From Aquabacter sp. L1I39 (GTDB lineage Bacteria; Pseudomonadota; Alphaproteobacteria; Rhizobiales; Xanthobacteraceae): 64,000 bases of DNA. The notes below the pieces were generated by a model that did no database searches, was not told the DNA's origin, and saw only the letters and a program-made list of their open reading frames with translations. Numbering within the stretch: the first letter of the stretch is position 1; each line of letters begins with the position of its first letter. The DNA lies in the NCBI RefSeq assembly GCF_017742835.1, contig NZ_CP072392.1, positions 3,284,387 through 3,348,386 on the forward strand. Reading direction: 5' to 3'. Both the position numbers and the translations under genes were made by a program. This document shows positions 1 to 8,738 of this stretch, one piece after another.

Positions 1-1274
1 TAGGGCACGTCATTGGCAAGGGAGAGCGCCTCGGTCTCGTCGGCGAAGGGAATGGCCGTGAGAACGGGGCCGAAAATCTCTTCCTGCGCGATGCGCATGC
101 CATTGTGCGCGCCGGTAAACAGGGTGGGGGCCACATAGCAGCCGCCGCCCGGCCCCTCCACCTTCTCGCCGCCCGCCGCCACCGTCGCGCCCTCGGCGCG
201 GCCGATTTCGAAATAGGACAGCACCTTCTTCTCGTGGACGGGGTGGATCAGCGGGCCGACCACCGTGTCCGGGTCGAGCGGATGGCCCACCTTGATGGAC
301 TTGGCGCGCTCGGCCACCGCCGCCGTGAAGCGGTCATAGATGGAATGCTCCACCAGCAGGCGGGAGGAAGAGGTGCAGCGCTCGCCGTTCAGCGAATAGA
401 TCATGAAGGCGGCGGCGTCCGCCGCCTGATCCAGATCCGCATCGGCAAACACGATGACCGGGTTCTTGCCACCGAGCTCGAAATGCACGCGCTTCAGTGT
501 GTCGGCGCCCTGGCGCATGATGTGGGAGCCGGTGCGGCTCTCGCCCACGAAGCCGATGGCCTTGATGTCGCGATGCTCGGTCAGCGCCTTGCCGGCATCC
601 TCGCCGAGGCCGTTGACGAGGTTCCACACGCCCTTGGGCAGGCCCGCGCTTTCCGCGATCTCCACCAGCAGGCGGGCGGTGAGAGGAGAGAATTCCGCCG
701 GCTTGTGCACCACCGTGCAGCCGGCGCCGAGCGCCGGCGCGATCTTCCAGGTGGAGAGCATGAAGGGGGTGTTCCAGGGCGTGATGATGCCCACCGGGCC
801 GATGGGAACCCGGTTGGTGAGGTTCATCTGCCCCTCTGCCCGCATCACCCGGCCGTCCCGCGCCTCAGGCGCGCGGTCGGCGAAGAAGCGGAAATTCTCA
901 GCCCCACGGAGCGCCGCCTTGGCCATGAATTTCAGCGACTGGCCGGTGTCCATGCACTCGATGAGGGCGATTTCCTCGGCGCGCGCCACAATGGCATCTG
1001 CGATCTTGTGCAGCAGCGCCTTGCGCTTCTCGCCCGAAAGCGCCGCCCAGGCGGGAAAGGCGGCTTTCGCGGCCTTGGCGGCGCGGTCGATGTCCGCGGC
1101 CTTGCCGTGGGCGACCTTGGCCAGCGGCTGGAGGTCGATGGGGGAGATTGAGGCGAACGTCTCCCCGTCCGCCGCCGGCACCGCCTGGCCATTGATGTGG
1201 TTCAGCACGCCATCGCGCCGGAAGCGGGCGAGATAGGCCTCGGCCTTGGCGACATTCTCTTCAAAGGTGGGCAT
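1..1274 (-). CDS. hpaE: 5-carboxymethyl-2-hydroxymuconate semialdehyde dehydrogenase, C-terminus cut by window edge
   Basis: NAD-dependent aldehyde dehydrogenase that oxidises the ring-fission semialdehyde of homoprotocatechuate in the cytoplasm. About 424 residues are visible. The aldehyde dehydrogenase signature residues are present: Asn168 in ITPWNTP, the general base Glu266 in FELGGKNP and the nucleophile Cys300 in NGERC. The N-terminus (VLNHINGQAVPAADGETF) is of the HpaE subfamily. The start is the ATG at 1274. hpaF lies 70 bp upstream on the same strand, so they are probably one transcript. The last part of the protein, and probably further hpa genes for the dioxygenase, decarboxylase, hydratase and aldolase, lie left of the window. 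The subfamily rests on similarity of the N-terminus and on the hpa context. Confidence 0.9.
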   Translation of the reverse strand, partial: MPTFEENVAKAEAYLARFRRDGVLNHINGQAVPAADGETFASISPIDLQPLAKVAHGKAADIDRAAKAAKAAFPAWAALSGEKRKALLHKIADAIVARAEEIALIECMDTGQSLKFMAKAALRGAENFRFFADRAPEARDGRVMRAEGQMNLTNRVPIGPVGIITPWNTPFMLSTWKIAPALGAGCTVVHKPAEFSPLTARLLVEIAESAGLPKGVWNLVNGLGEDAGKALTEHRDIKAIGFVGESRTGSHIMRQGADTLKRVHFELGGKNPVIVFADADLDQAADAAAFMIYSLNGERCTSSSRLLVEHSIYDRFTAAVAERAKSIKVGHPLDPDTVVGPLIHPVHEKKVLSYFEIGRAEGATVAAGGEKVEGPGGGCYVAPTLFTGAHNGMRIAQEEIFGPVLTAIPFADETEALSLANDVP

Positions 1275-1344
1275 CAGGCTCTCCCTTCCGGCCGCGCGCG
1301 CTTGCGCGCCGGCCGGTGGTGGCGGCGCGCGGGCGCCGTCGGCA

Positions 1345-1740
1345 TTAGGATTGGGCGGCCGCCCGAAGGCGGGGATGGATGGCGTTTCGCTTCCAGCTGA
1401 GCGCGGAATGGATCTCCCGCACCTCCAGCGACAGCGCGAAATGGGGCTCCGCCAGAAGCGGGGCGAGATGCTCGGTTGCGGCCGCGAAGATCAGCTCGCC
1501 CGCCCGCTGCCGTTCCTGTTCGGAACGCCCCTCGCCGATACGGAAGGACATGTCCAGAAAGGCGTTCTGGGGCAAGAGGTCGGCAATGGCATAGTGGCGC
1601 GCCGAGAAGGCGCGCACGCGCACGGCCCCCTCCTCGAACAGCCCGCTCGACAGAATCGCGGCGTGCAGCGTGCGGCAGAGGGCGCCCATGTCCGTCCGCC
1701 CGTCCAGGTTGGCGGAATATTCCAAGGTCAAGTGCGGCAT
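1345..1740 (-). CDS. hpaF: 5-carboxymethyl-2-hydroxymuconate delta-isomerase
   Basis: Small isomerase of the tautomerase superfamily that acts after HpaE in the homoprotocatechuate meta-cleavage pathway. The 131-residue length is typical of the family. The mature N-terminal proline follows the initiator (MPHLTLEYSANL), which is the catalytic base in this superfamily, and the LEYSANL segment is characteristic. It precedes hpaE in the same orientation. A perfect-arm dyad (TTAAC-AC-GTTAA) lies 29 bp upstream of the start codon and is a probable HpaR operator, so expression is likely repressed without pathway intermediates. The surrounding hpa genes leave little doubt about the assignment. Confidence 0.92.
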   Translation of the reverse strand: MPHLTLEYSANLDGRTDMGALCRTLHAAILSSGLFEEGAVRVRAFSARHYAIADLLPQNAFLDMSFRIGEGRSEQERQRAGELIFAAATEHLAPLLAEPHFALSLEVREIHSALSWKRNAIHPRLRAAAQS

Positions 1741-1768
1741 GCATCCTCCCCGCCGCGGCTTCTTATAA

Positions 1769-1780
1769 TTAACACGTTAA
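1769..1780. promoter_or_regulatory. probable HpaR operator upstream of hpaF
   Basis: The sequence TTAAC-AC-GTTAA is an inverted repeat with perfect 5-bp arms, in an AT-rich pocket of otherwise GC-rich DNA 29 bp before the hpaF start. A near-identical dyad occurs at 9971-9982 beside hpaR. MarR-family repressors such as HpaR bind short dyads of this kind. Assignment to HpaR is inferred from its occurrence at just these two hpa promoters. Confidence 0.6.
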
Positions 1781-1908
1781 GTAATTTTCAGCGGGTGTCA
1801 ACTGCGGCATGTGGGACGGGGGCGTTTGGGCCGCCTTCCGTCCGGGCATTTGCGTCTGGCGCGGCTGTCCGCCGGCGCTGCAGACGACGTGTTGCGCCCG
1901 GCCCGACC

Positions 1909-1940
1909 CCGTGGATGACCGGGACAAGCCCGGTCATGAC
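1909..1940 (+). repeat. 32-bp palindromic dispersed repeat, copy 1
   Basis: An imperfect palindrome beginning CCGTGGATGACCGGG and ending CCCGGTCATGAC lies in the hpaC-hpaF intergenic space. Its central arms GACCGGG and CCCGGTC can form a hairpin. The same 32-bp element occurs as two opposed copies at 43703-43734 and 43779-43810. It resembles the REP-like repeats common between genes of many alphaproteobacteria. Together with the operator it accounts for most of what is visible in the 235-bp gap. Confidence 0.7.
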
Positions 1941-1975
1941 GAGGGGAGAGGGATCGCCCGGAGTCACCAGGGTGT

Positions 1976-2509
1976 TCAGCCCCCGAAGCTGCCCACGGGC
2001 GAGGGCAGGTTGACGAAGGTGCGGTCGAAATAGAGCAGCGCCTCGCCATCGGCCCGCTGGCGCAGGCCTTCCACCCGGCCGATCAGCACATGGTGGGTGC
2101 CCACCTTGTGCTGGGCGGTGAGCGTGCAGTCGAAGGCGACGATGGCCCCCTCCAGCATGGCATTGCCGGAGGGCTGTTCATGCCAGCCCGCCGCCGCATA
2201 GCGGGCCGCCATGTCCGGCTCGCGGCCGGCGAAATGGTGGGCCAATTCCTGGTGCTCGCGCCCCAGCACGTTCACACAGAACCGGCCATTACTGAGAAAC
2301 GTGCCGCACTGGGCCGAGCCGGCATTCATGCACACCAAAAGGCTCGGCGGATCGTCCGTCACCGAGCACATGGCGGTGGCGGTGAACCCACCGCGCCCCG
2401 CCCGCCCATTGGTGGTGACGATGGTCACCGGCGCGCACACCCGCGCCATGGCATTGCGGAACTCGGTCCGAGAGAGGGGAGGCACGGGGGCTTCAGTGGC
2501 CGTGTCCAT
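1976..2509 (-). CDS. hpaC: 4-hydroxyphenylacetate 3-monooxygenase, flavin reductase component
   Basis: NAD(P)H:flavin oxidoreductase that supplies reduced FAD to HpaB. The 177-residue product has the flavin-reductase-like fold signatures: the flavin-binding GGFTATAMCSVTDDPPSLLV segment (about residues 41-60) and the C-terminal GTHHVLIGRVEGL motif. The chosen start is the ATG at 2509, five bases after the hpaB stop, with GAGG just upstream. An alternative ATG at 2524 would overlap hpaB but has no ribosome binding site. Adjacency to hpaB identifies the pair as the two-component hydroxylase. A 235-bp gap with an operator separates it from hpaF, so hpaBC and hpaFE may be separate transcripts. Confidence 0.9.
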   Translation of the reverse strand: MDTATEAPVPPLSRTEFRNAMARVCAPVTIVTTNGRAGRGGFTATAMCSVTDDPPSLLVCMNAGSAQCGTFLSNGRFCVNVLGREHQELAHHFAGREPDMAARYAAAGWHEQPSGNAMLEGAIVAFDCTLTAQHKVGTHHVLIGRVEGLRQRADGEALLYFDRTFVNLPSPVGSFGG

Positions 2510-2513
2510 GGCC

Positions 2514-4103
2514 TCAGGCCTCATAAGGCGGGAACCAGGTGTCCCCGGTCCAGCCCGCCTCGTCATAATCGTCCATGCAGGTGTCCACCAAGGCTTCCAT
2601 CTGCTTCAGCAGCCCGCCGCGCTCGGCACCCTTGAGCACCTGGAGGCGCACTTCCTCCGGCGCGCCGGCATAGTTCAGCTCATAGAGCGCATGGCGGCCG
2701 CCGAACTCGGTGCCGGTGGCATCCCACAGGAGTTTCAGGATCTTGATCCGCTCCTTGTGCCCCATGCCGTTGGAGCCGCGCACATATTGGCTGAGATACT
2801 TGTCGATCTCGGGATTGGCGAAGTCCTTGGCGGAGGAGGGCAGGTAGATGAGGCCCGAGGCCACGGTCCGCCGCACCAGGTCGATCACCTTCGGATAGGC
2901 CTCCGACATGAAGGTGCGATAGGAGAGCGCCGCCTCCATGTTGGGCAGCACCGCCCCGTTCGCCCATTGCACGGGATTGCGCGCCATGGCGTGAGAGAAG
3001 GACCAGAACATGTGGCGCAGCGCGATCACCTCGCCGAGCGCCGCCTGATTGCCCCGGAAGGCATCGCCGCCGGTGCAGCGCAGGGCTTTCGCCAAGAGGC
3101 CGGCGAGGAAATCCAGCTTCACTGCAAAGCGCGTGCAGCCCTGGAAGCAATAGCCGTGCATGAAGCCGGAGGCGGGGTGAAAGGACAGGATCTTCTGCGC
3201 ATCCCGCAGCACCAGAACGTCTTCCCAGGGCACGAAGACATTGTCGAGGATGAGGATGGCGTCATTCTCGTCGAAGCGCGAGGAGAGCGGATAGTCGAAG
3301 GGCTGGGCGGTGCGGTTGGCGGTCTCCTCATAGGAGACGCGGCAAATCATCTTCAGGCCCGGCGCGTTCATGGGCACGATGAACATGACCGACATGGACG
3401 GGTCCTCGGTGATGGTCACCGAGCTCTGCGCCAGGAAATTATAGTGGGTCAGCGCGGAGGAGGTGGCCACCACCTTGGCGCCGGACACATAGATGCCGGC
3501 GTCCGTCTCCTTGGTGATGTGCACGAACACGTCCTTCACCGCCTCCGCCGGCTTGTGCCGGTCGATGGGCGGGTTGACGATGGCGTGGTTCATGAACAGC
3601 ACGGACTCTTGCGCGCGCTTGTGCCAGGCCAGCGCATTGTCGCGGAACGGGCCATACCAGTCCGCATTGGCGCCCAGCGTGTTCATGAGCGCCGCCTTGT
3701 AGTCGGCGGTGCGGCCCATCCAGCCATAGGACAGGCGCGCCCATTCGGCGATGGCGCCTTGCTGGGCGACGAGATCCTCGCTGGAGCGGGCGATGCGGAA
3801 ATATTTGTGGGTGTAGCCGCCCGAGCCGGTATCGGTGGGGGAGGTCAGGATGTCGTGGCGCTTGGGGTCGTGGAGCGCATCATAGAGCCGCGCCAGGGAG
3901 CGGGCGGAATTGCGCATGGAGGGGTGGGCGGTGACGTCCGAAATCCGCTCGCCATTGATATAGACCTCCCGGCCATCCCGCAGGGAGGCGAGATATTCGG
4001 CGCCCGTGAAGGGGCGCTTGGGGTCGGCGCGCAAGGTCTCGGCGCGCGGCAGCTCGCCGGTGGCGGGGCTGACGGGCGCGGCGGTGGCGGCGCTGGGGCT
4101 CAT
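2514..4103 (-). CDS. hpaB: 4-hydroxyphenylacetate 3-monooxygenase, oxygenase component
   Basis: FADH2-dependent monooxygenase that ortho-hydroxylates 4-hydroxyphenylacetate to homoprotocatechuate, the entry reaction of the pathway. The 529-residue length fits the HpaB/PvcC family. Family segments run throughout, for example FTGAEYLASLRDGREVYING near the N-terminus and NAIVNPP-like and VHITKETDAGIYVSGAKVVAT central segments. The ATG at 4103 is preceded by GGGAGGAAACC, a strong ribosome binding site. An in-frame extension upstream to 4193 lacks such support and would run into the hpaA promoter. The gene is divergent from hpaA, its probable activator. Confidence 0.93.
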   Translation of the reverse strand: MSPSAATAAPVSPATGELPRAETLRADPKRPFTGAEYLASLRDGREVYINGERISDVTAHPSMRNSARSLARLYDALHDPKRHDILTSPTDTGSGGYTHKYFRIARSSEDLVAQQGAIAEWARLSYGWMGRTADYKAALMNTLGANADWYGPFRDNALAWHKRAQESVLFMNHAIVNPPIDRHKPAEAVKDVFVHITKETDAGIYVSGAKVVATSSALTHYNFLAQSSVTITEDPSMSVMFIVPMNAPGLKMICRVSYEETANRTAQPFDYPLSSRFDENDAILILDNVFVPWEDVLVLRDAQKILSFHPASGFMHGYCFQGCTRFAVKLDFLAGLLAKALRCTGGDAFRGNQAALGEVIALRHMFWSFSHAMARNPVQWANGAVLPNMEAALSYRTFMSEAYPKVIDLVRRTVASGLIYLPSSAKDFANPEIDKYLSQYVRGSNGMGHKERIKILKLLWDATGTEFGGRHALYELNYAGAPEEVRLQVLKGAERGGLLKQMEALVDTCMDDYDEAGWTGDTWFPPYEA

Positions 4104-4220
4104 GGTTTCCTCCCGTGATCTTGGTCCAAAGACTAAGCCTTGCGCCGCGTCCGCACCATGGACAGAATGACCATATGACTTGGACTTTTGCAAAAATCAA
4201 AAACCCTGCGGAGCCGCCCC
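4104..4220. promoter_or_regulatory. divergent hpaB / hpaA promoter region
   Basis: This 117-bp region between the hpaB and hpaA starts is AT-richer than its surroundings. It contains GTCCAA (4124-4129) and its inverse TTGGAC (4180-4185), 50 bp apart, each extended by an A or T run. AraC-type activators commonly use spaced half-sites between divergent genes, so these could bind HpaA. The assignment is weak and no clear sigma-70 promoter was identified. Confidence 0.3.
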
Positions 4221-5087
4221 GTGACTGATCCCGTGCCGCGCTTCGCGCTCTATGGCGAACCCGACCGGGGCGTTTCCGTGGGCTTCCTGCATGTGGAACG
4301 GGTGATGACGCGGGGCCACCTTCACCAGGGTCAGGTGGAGGCGCACACCCACGACCAGATGGGCCAGATCACCTATTGGGTGAGCGGTAGCGGGCGCTAT
4401 TTCATCGAGGACGACGGCTTGGACTTTTGCGCGCCAGCCATCAGCTTCGTGCCGAGCCGGGTCGTGCACGGTTTCAAGGCGGCGCCGGGCTCCGACGCCA
4501 TCGTTTTGTCCATCGCCGACGGCGCCCTTTCGGCGGTCGGTGCGCTCACCCCCTTCAGCCTCGCCGCGCCGGTCTTTCTCACAGGGCAGGCGGAGGATCC
4601 CGCCTGGGCCCGCCTCGCCCGCCTGATGGCGGCGGTGGAGGAGAGCCACGCCCTCTCCGCCGGCGGGGCGCAGGATGTGACCGCCGGCCTTGCGGTGGCG
4701 GTGCTGGGCGAGATGCGCCAGCTGGCCGCCGGCGCCGATGCCGCCCGTCCCGTGCCGCCCCTCGCCGCCGCGCTGCGGCAGATGGTGGAGCGGCAGTTCC
4801 GCTCCGACTGGAGCGTCCAGCATTATGCGCAGGCGCTCGCCACCACGCCCTATCTGCTGGGCACCGCCAGCAAGGCCGCCTTCGGCCTCACCGTGAAGGA
4901 CCTCATCAGCGCCCGCCGGCTGCTGGAGGCCAAGCGCCTTCTCCTCTTCACCATCCGCCCCCTGGAGGACATCGCCGCCGAGGTGGGATTGCCGGACCCG
5001 GCCTATTTCTCCCGCTTCTTCCGGGCCCGCACCGGGGAAGCCCCCAGCGTCTGGCGTCGCCGCCACATGGCCCATACGCGCGTTTAG
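4221..5087 (+). CDS. hpaA: AraC-family activator of 4-hydroxyphenylacetate catabolism
   Basis: Cytoplasmic regulator with an N-terminal cupin sensor (about residues 20-130, with the HTHDQMGQITYW metal-cupin-like stretch) and a C-terminal double helix-turn-helix of the AraC/XylS family (about 190-285, ending PAYFSRFFRARTGEAPSVWRRRH). This architecture matches HpaA, which activates hpaBC in response to 4-hydroxyphenylacetate. The GTG at 4221 is chosen because GGAG lies 7 bases upstream; a TTG at 4188 is in frame but has no good ribosome binding site. It is divergent from hpaB. Its stop codon overlaps that of the convergent livF gene by two bases, leaving no room for a terminator. Confidence 0.8.
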   Translation: MTDPVPRFALYGEPDRGVSVGFLHVERVMTRGHLHQGQVEAHTHDQMGQITYWVSGSGRYFIEDDGLDFCAPAISFVPSRVVHGFKAAPGSDAIVLSIADGALSAVGALTPFSLAAPVFLTGQAEDPAWARLARLMAAVEESHALSAGGAQDVTAGLAVAVLGEMRQLAAGADAARPVPPLAAALRQMVERQFRSDWSVQHYAQALATTPYLLGTASKAAFGLTVKDLISARRLLEAKRLLLFTIRPLEDIAAEVGLPDPAYFSRFFRARTGEAPSVWRRRHMAHTRV

Positions 5088-5875
5088 GCCCGCAGCCGCT
5101 GCGGTCCGCCGCCCAGCGCCGCGTCCTGCTGGGGCGCCGCCGGCTTGTGGCCGAGGCCGATATAGGTCTCCGTCACCTTGGGGTCGGCAGCCACGGCCTT
5201 GGCGGGGCCCTCCAGCGCCACGGCGCCCATTTCCAGCACATAGGCATAATCGGCGACATTCAGCGCCGCGCGGGCATTCTGCTCCACCAGCAGCACCGAC
5301 ATGCCCCGGTCCCGCAACGCCGCCACCGCGTCCAGCACCTCGCGCACGATGCGGGGGGCAAGGCCGAGGCTGGGCTCGTCCAGCATCAGCAGCTTGGGGC
5401 GGGCCATCAGCGCGCGGGCGAGCGCCAGCATCTGCCGCTCGCCGCCGGAAAGCGTGCCGGCCGCCTGGGCGCGCCGTTCTTTCAGGCGCGGGAACAGGCC
5501 ATAGAGGGTCTCCAGATCCTGCGCGCGGCTGTCGTCGCGCACATGGCGCCGGCTATAGCCGCCGAGCAGGAGATTGTCGGAAACGCTCATCTGGGCGAAC
5601 AGCTCGCGCCGCTCCGGCACGAGGCACAGCCCCGCGCAGACCCGCGCCTCCACCCCTTCCGCGCTCACCTCCGTCCCGCCATAGCGGATGGCGCCCCGGC
5701 TCGGCAGCAGGCCCATCAAGGCGTTGAGAAGGGTCGATTTTCCCGCGCCATTGGGGCCGATGACCGTGACGATCTGGCCGCGGGGAACCTTTAGGTCGAT
5801 GCCGCACACCGCCTCCACCTTGCCATAGGCGACGGAGAGGCCCTTCACCTCCAGGAGCAGGTCCGGCGCGCTCAT
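5084..5875 (-). CDS. livF: branched-chain-type ABC transporter ATP-binding protein (LivF-like)
   Basis: Cytoplasmic ATPase subunit of the HAAT-family importer encoded here. The 263-residue protein carries Walker A GPNGAGKS (about residues 39-46), signature LSGGERQ, Walker B LLMLDEP and the LivF-type SLGLAP continuation. The start ATG at 5875 overlaps the stop of the upstream fused gene (ATGA), showing translational coupling. It is the last gene of the four-gene minus-strand operon that starts beside hpaR. The substrate is likely an aromatic acid such as 4-hydroxyphenylacetate rather than an amino acid, inferred only from its place inside the hpa cluster. Confidence 0.85.
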   Translation of the reverse strand: MSAPDLLLEVKGLSVAYGKVEAVCGIDLKVPRGQIVTVIGPNGAGKSTLLNALMGLLPSRGAIRYGGTEVSAEGVEARVCAGLCLVPERRELFAQMSVSDNLLLGGYSRRHVRDDSRAQDLETLYGLFPRLKERRAQAAGTLSGGERQMLALARALMARPKLLMLDEPSLGLAPRIVREVLDAVAALRDRGMSVLLVEQNARAALNVADYAYVLEMGAVALEGPAKAVAADPKVTETYIGLGHKPAAPQQDAALGGGPQRLRA

Positions 5876-7635
5876 GCGGTGCCTCCCAGATAGGCTTCCA
5901 GAACCGCAGGGTCCGCCTGCACCTGCGCAGGGGCACCCGCCGCGATGGGGCGGCCGAAGTCCATCACCACCAGCCGATCCACCAGGTTCATGACGAAGTC
6001 CATGTCGTGCTCGACGATGAGGATGCTCATGCCTTCCGCCCGCAGGCGGTCCAGCAATTGCGCGAGCGCCTGCTTCTCGTGGTAGCGCAGGCCCGCCGCC
6101 GGCTCGTCGAGCAGCAGCACCAGGGGATCGGAGGCGAGCGCCCGCGCGATCTCCACGATGCGCTGCTGGCCGAGCGCGAGGGACCCCGCCGGCTGGTCGC
6201 GATAGTCGGCGAGGCCGACGCGCTCCAGCTGCTTCAGCGCCTCTGCCCGCAAGGCGCCTTCCTCGCGCCGGTCGAGGCCGAATATGGCGGAGAGCACGCC
6301 CTTGGAGCTGCGCCAATGGGCGCCGATGGCGACGTTTTCCAACACGCTCATGTCGCCGCGCAATTGCACATGCTGGAAGGTGCGGGACAGGCCGAGCGCG
6401 GCGATGGCGCGGGCGGAGAGGCCCGAGGCCGGCTTGCCCATCACCGTCAAGGCGCCGTCCGAGGGCGCGAGCACGCCGGACAGAAGGTTGAAGAGCGTGC
6501 TCTTGCCCGCGCCGTTGGGCCCGATGACGCCCAAAATCTCGCCCGCCTGGAGGCGGAAGGAGACGCCGTTTACCGCCACGAGGCCGCCGAACCGGCGCAC
6601 CAGCTTTTCCGCCACCAGCACCGTCTCGCCGCGCGGCGGACGGGGACGGGCGGGAAGGGCGGGGGCATTGGCGGGGACGTTCAGGGGAGGCTTGGCCGGC
6701 AAACGGCGGGTGACGAAGGGCACGAGGCCGGTGCGAGCATTCTGCAGCAGGAGAATGATCAGCAGGCCATAGGCCACCGTCTCCACCGCCCCGGACACGC
6801 CGAGGAAGCGGGAGGCCACATCCTGGAGGCCGTCGCGCAGCACCACCATGACGCCGGCGCCCACCACCGCGCCCCAGAGCTGGCCGATGCCGCCCACCAC
6901 CGCCATGAACAGATATTCGATGCCCACATTCAGGCCGAAGGGGGTTGGGTTCACGAACCGCACCAGATGGGCATAGAGCCAGCCCGACACCGCCGCCAGC
7001 AGCGCCGCATGGATGAAGATGGCCACCTTCAGCCGCGTGGTGTCGACGCCGAAGGCTTCCGCCATGGTGGACCGGCCACGCAGGCAGCGGATGGCCCGGC
7101 CCGCCCGCGAGCCCAAGAGATTGTGCACCGAGAGCAGGCCCAGCAGCACGAAGGCCCAGATGAGATAGGAGAAGCGCCGGGCATCGTCGAACACGAAGCC
7201 GAACAGCGAGACTGCCGGCAGGCCGGAAATGCCGTCATGGGCGCCGAGCACCGCGATATTGCCCACCAGGAAATAGAGCGCCAGGCTCCAGGCGATGGTG
7301 CTCAGCGGCAGATAATGGCCGGACAGGCGCAGCGTCACCGCGCCGATGGCGAAGGCGCACAGGCCGGCCACCAGCAAGCCGAGCGGCAAGGTGAGCCAGG
7401 GGGAGAGGCCGAGCGCGGTGGTGGCATAGGCGGTGGTGTAGGCGCCGATGCCCACGAAGGCCGCCTGACCGAAGGAGGTGAGCCCGCCAATGCCGGTGAG
7501 CAGGATGAGGCCGAGGCTGGCAAGGCTGCCGAGGCCCACATAGTTGATCAGCGTCACATAATAGTCCGGCAGCAGCAGCGGGCCGGCGGCGCAGAACAGG
7601 AGGAAGGCGCCGAGCAGAGCGTGGCGGGCGGTCAT
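5872..7635 (-). CDS. fused LivM-type permease and LivG-type ATPase
   Basis: Single 587-residue polypeptide joining two ABC subunits that are often separate. Residues 1-310 form a LivM-like inner-membrane permease with many hydrophobic segments and the [17 protein letters not shown] motif. A Pro/Ala-rich linker spans about 311-338. Residues 339-587 form a LivG-like ATPase with Walker A GPNGAGKS, signature ALGQQ (typical of LivG) and Walker [11 protein letters not shown]. The start at 7635 overlaps the livH stop, and the end overlaps the livF start. No internal stop or start separates the domains, so the fusion is real in this sequence. With livH, livF and the binding protein it makes a complete importer. 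Confidence 0.88.
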   Translation of the reverse strand: MTARHALLGAFLLFCAAGPLLLPDYYVTLINYVGLGSLASLGLILLTGIGGLTSFGQAAFVGIGAYTTAYATTALGLSPWLTLPLGLLVAGLCAFAIGAVTLRLSGHYLPLSTIAWSLALYFLVGNIAVLGAHDGISGLPAVSLFGFVFDDARRFSYLIWAFVLLGLLSVHNLLGSRAGRAIRCLRGRSTMAEAFGVDTTRLKVAIFIHAALLAAVSGWLYAHLVRFVNPTPFGLNVGIEYLFMAVVGGIGQLWGAVVGAGVMVVLRDGLQDVASRFLGVSGAVETVAYGLLIILLLQNARTGLVPFVTRRLPAKPPLNVPANAPALPARPRPPRGETVLVAEKLVRRFGGLVAVNGVSFRLQAGEILGVIGPNGAGKSTLFNLLSGVLAPSDGALTVMGKPASGLSARAIAALGLSRTFQHVQLRGDMSVLENVAIGAHWRSSKGVLSAIFGLDRREEGALRAEALKQLERVGLADYRDQPAGSLALGQQRIVEIARALASDPLVLLLDEPAAGLRYHEKQALAQLLDRLRAEGMSILIVEHDMDFVMNLVDRLVVMDFGRPIAAGAPAQVQADPAVLEAYLGGTA

Positions 7636-8672
7636 TCCTCTTCCTCCTCCATATGGACGGCCGACAGGCTGCGCCACATCAGGATGGGGATGATGAGCGA
7701 GAAGACGAGCACATCCTTGAAGGCCGAGGCCCAGAAGGAGGAGCCGGCTTCCAGGAGCCCCACCATCACGGCACCCAGCGCCGCCAGCGGATAGGAGACG
7801 AGCCCGCCCAGGATGGCGGCGACAAAGCCCTTCAGGCCGATGACAAAGCCGGTGTCGTAATAGATGGTCACCAGCGAGCCGATGAGGATGCCCGACACCG
7901 CGCCGATGAGGGCGGCCAGCGTGAAGGCGAGCACCCCCGAGCCGGTGGCGGAAATGCCCACCAGCCGCGCGCCCACCCGGTTGAAGGCGGTGGCGCGCAG
8001 GGCCTTGCCCTGGAGCGTGTTGCCGAAGAAGGCGAACAGCGCGCAGATGAGCGCCACGGTGATGGCGATGGCGAACAGAGACTGGGCCGAGAGCGGGAAG
8101 GCGCCCAGGAAGAAAGTGCCGTCCACCAGCGGCGTCACGCGCACCCCTTCCGCCCCGAAGGCGATGAGGCCAAGGCCCGTGAGCACGAAGTGCAGCGCCA
8201 CGGCGACGATGAGCAGCACCAGCACCGAGCTGCCCGCCAGCGGCTGGAAGGCGGTGCGGTAAAGAATGGGGCCGAGGGGCACGACAATGGCGAGCGTGAG
8301 GGCCACATTCACCAGCTGTCCGCCGCCAAGCGGCGCAGCCAGGGCGGCAAGCCCGCAGGCGAGGAGCGGCACGCCGGCATAAAGGGCGGCGGAGAGAAGC
8401 TGCGTGCGGTGGCGCGGGCCACGGGCATAGGCCCACAGATCCATGCCGGCCGCGATCAGTCCGCCGGCCACCGCGATGAAGGCGGTGCCGGGCAGGTGAC
8501 CGGCCTGGAGGCTCGCCAAGGTGAGCGCGCCATAGCTGACGATCTCGCCCTGGGCCACGAACATGACGCGGGTGACGGAGAAGACCATGACCAGGACCAG
8601 GGCCAGCAGCGCATAGATGGCGCCAGTGGTCAGCCCGTCCTGCAGAAGAAGCACGGCGATGACGGAATTCAT
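7632..8672 (-). CDS. livH: branched-chain-type ABC transporter permease (LivH-like)
   Basis: Inner-membrane permease of the HAAT-family importer. The 346-residue protein opens with the LivH signature ([21 protein letters not shown]), contains multiple hydrophobic helices and the [17 protein letters not shown] segment. It is about 50 residues longer than the usual 290, largely through an extra hydrophobic stretch and a basic loop at about residues 60-110. It ends in five glutamates (EEEEE). The stop overlaps the start of the fused LivM-LivG gene. A strong hairpin separates it from the binding-protein gene upstream, which would allow the binding protein to be made in excess. Confidence 0.85.
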   Translation of the reverse strand: MNSVIAVLLLQDGLTTGAIYALLALVLVMVFSVTRVMFVAQGEIVSYGALTLASLQAGHLPGTAFIAVAGGLIAAGMDLWAYARGPRHRTQLLSAALYAGVPLLACGLAALAAPLGGGQLVNVALTLAIVVPLGPILYRTAFQPLAGSSVLVLLIVAVALHFVLTGLGLIAFGAEGVRVTPLVDGTFFLGAFPLSAQSLFAIAITVALICALFAFFGNTLQGKALRATAFNRVGARLVGISATGSGVLAFTLAALIGAVSGILIGSLVTIYYDTGFVIGLKGFVAAILGGLVSYPLAALGAVMVGLLEAGSSFWASAFKDVLVFSLIIPILMWRSLSAVHMEEEEE

Positions 8673-8701
8673 GAAGGCTCCCGGCGCGAAGGGGAGGAGC
8701 T

Positions 8702-8723
8702 GCCGGCGGCGGATGCCGCCGGC
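8702..8723 (-). other. intercistronic hairpin between binding-protein and permease genes
   Basis: A perfect 9-bp stem (GCCGGCGGC / GCCGCCGGC) with the loop GGAT lies between the binding-protein stop and the livH start. No T-run follows, so it is not a clean intrinsic terminator. Such hairpins commonly protect the upstream part of an mRNA and raise binding-protein output over the membrane subunits. Confidence 0.55.
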
Positions 8724-8738
8724 CTGGATCTCAAAGGA

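Noticed and set aside
1284..1340. GC-rich inverted stretch between hpaF and hpaE as terminator
   Set aside because: It is a run of alternating GC without a T-tract, and the genes are probably cotranscribed.
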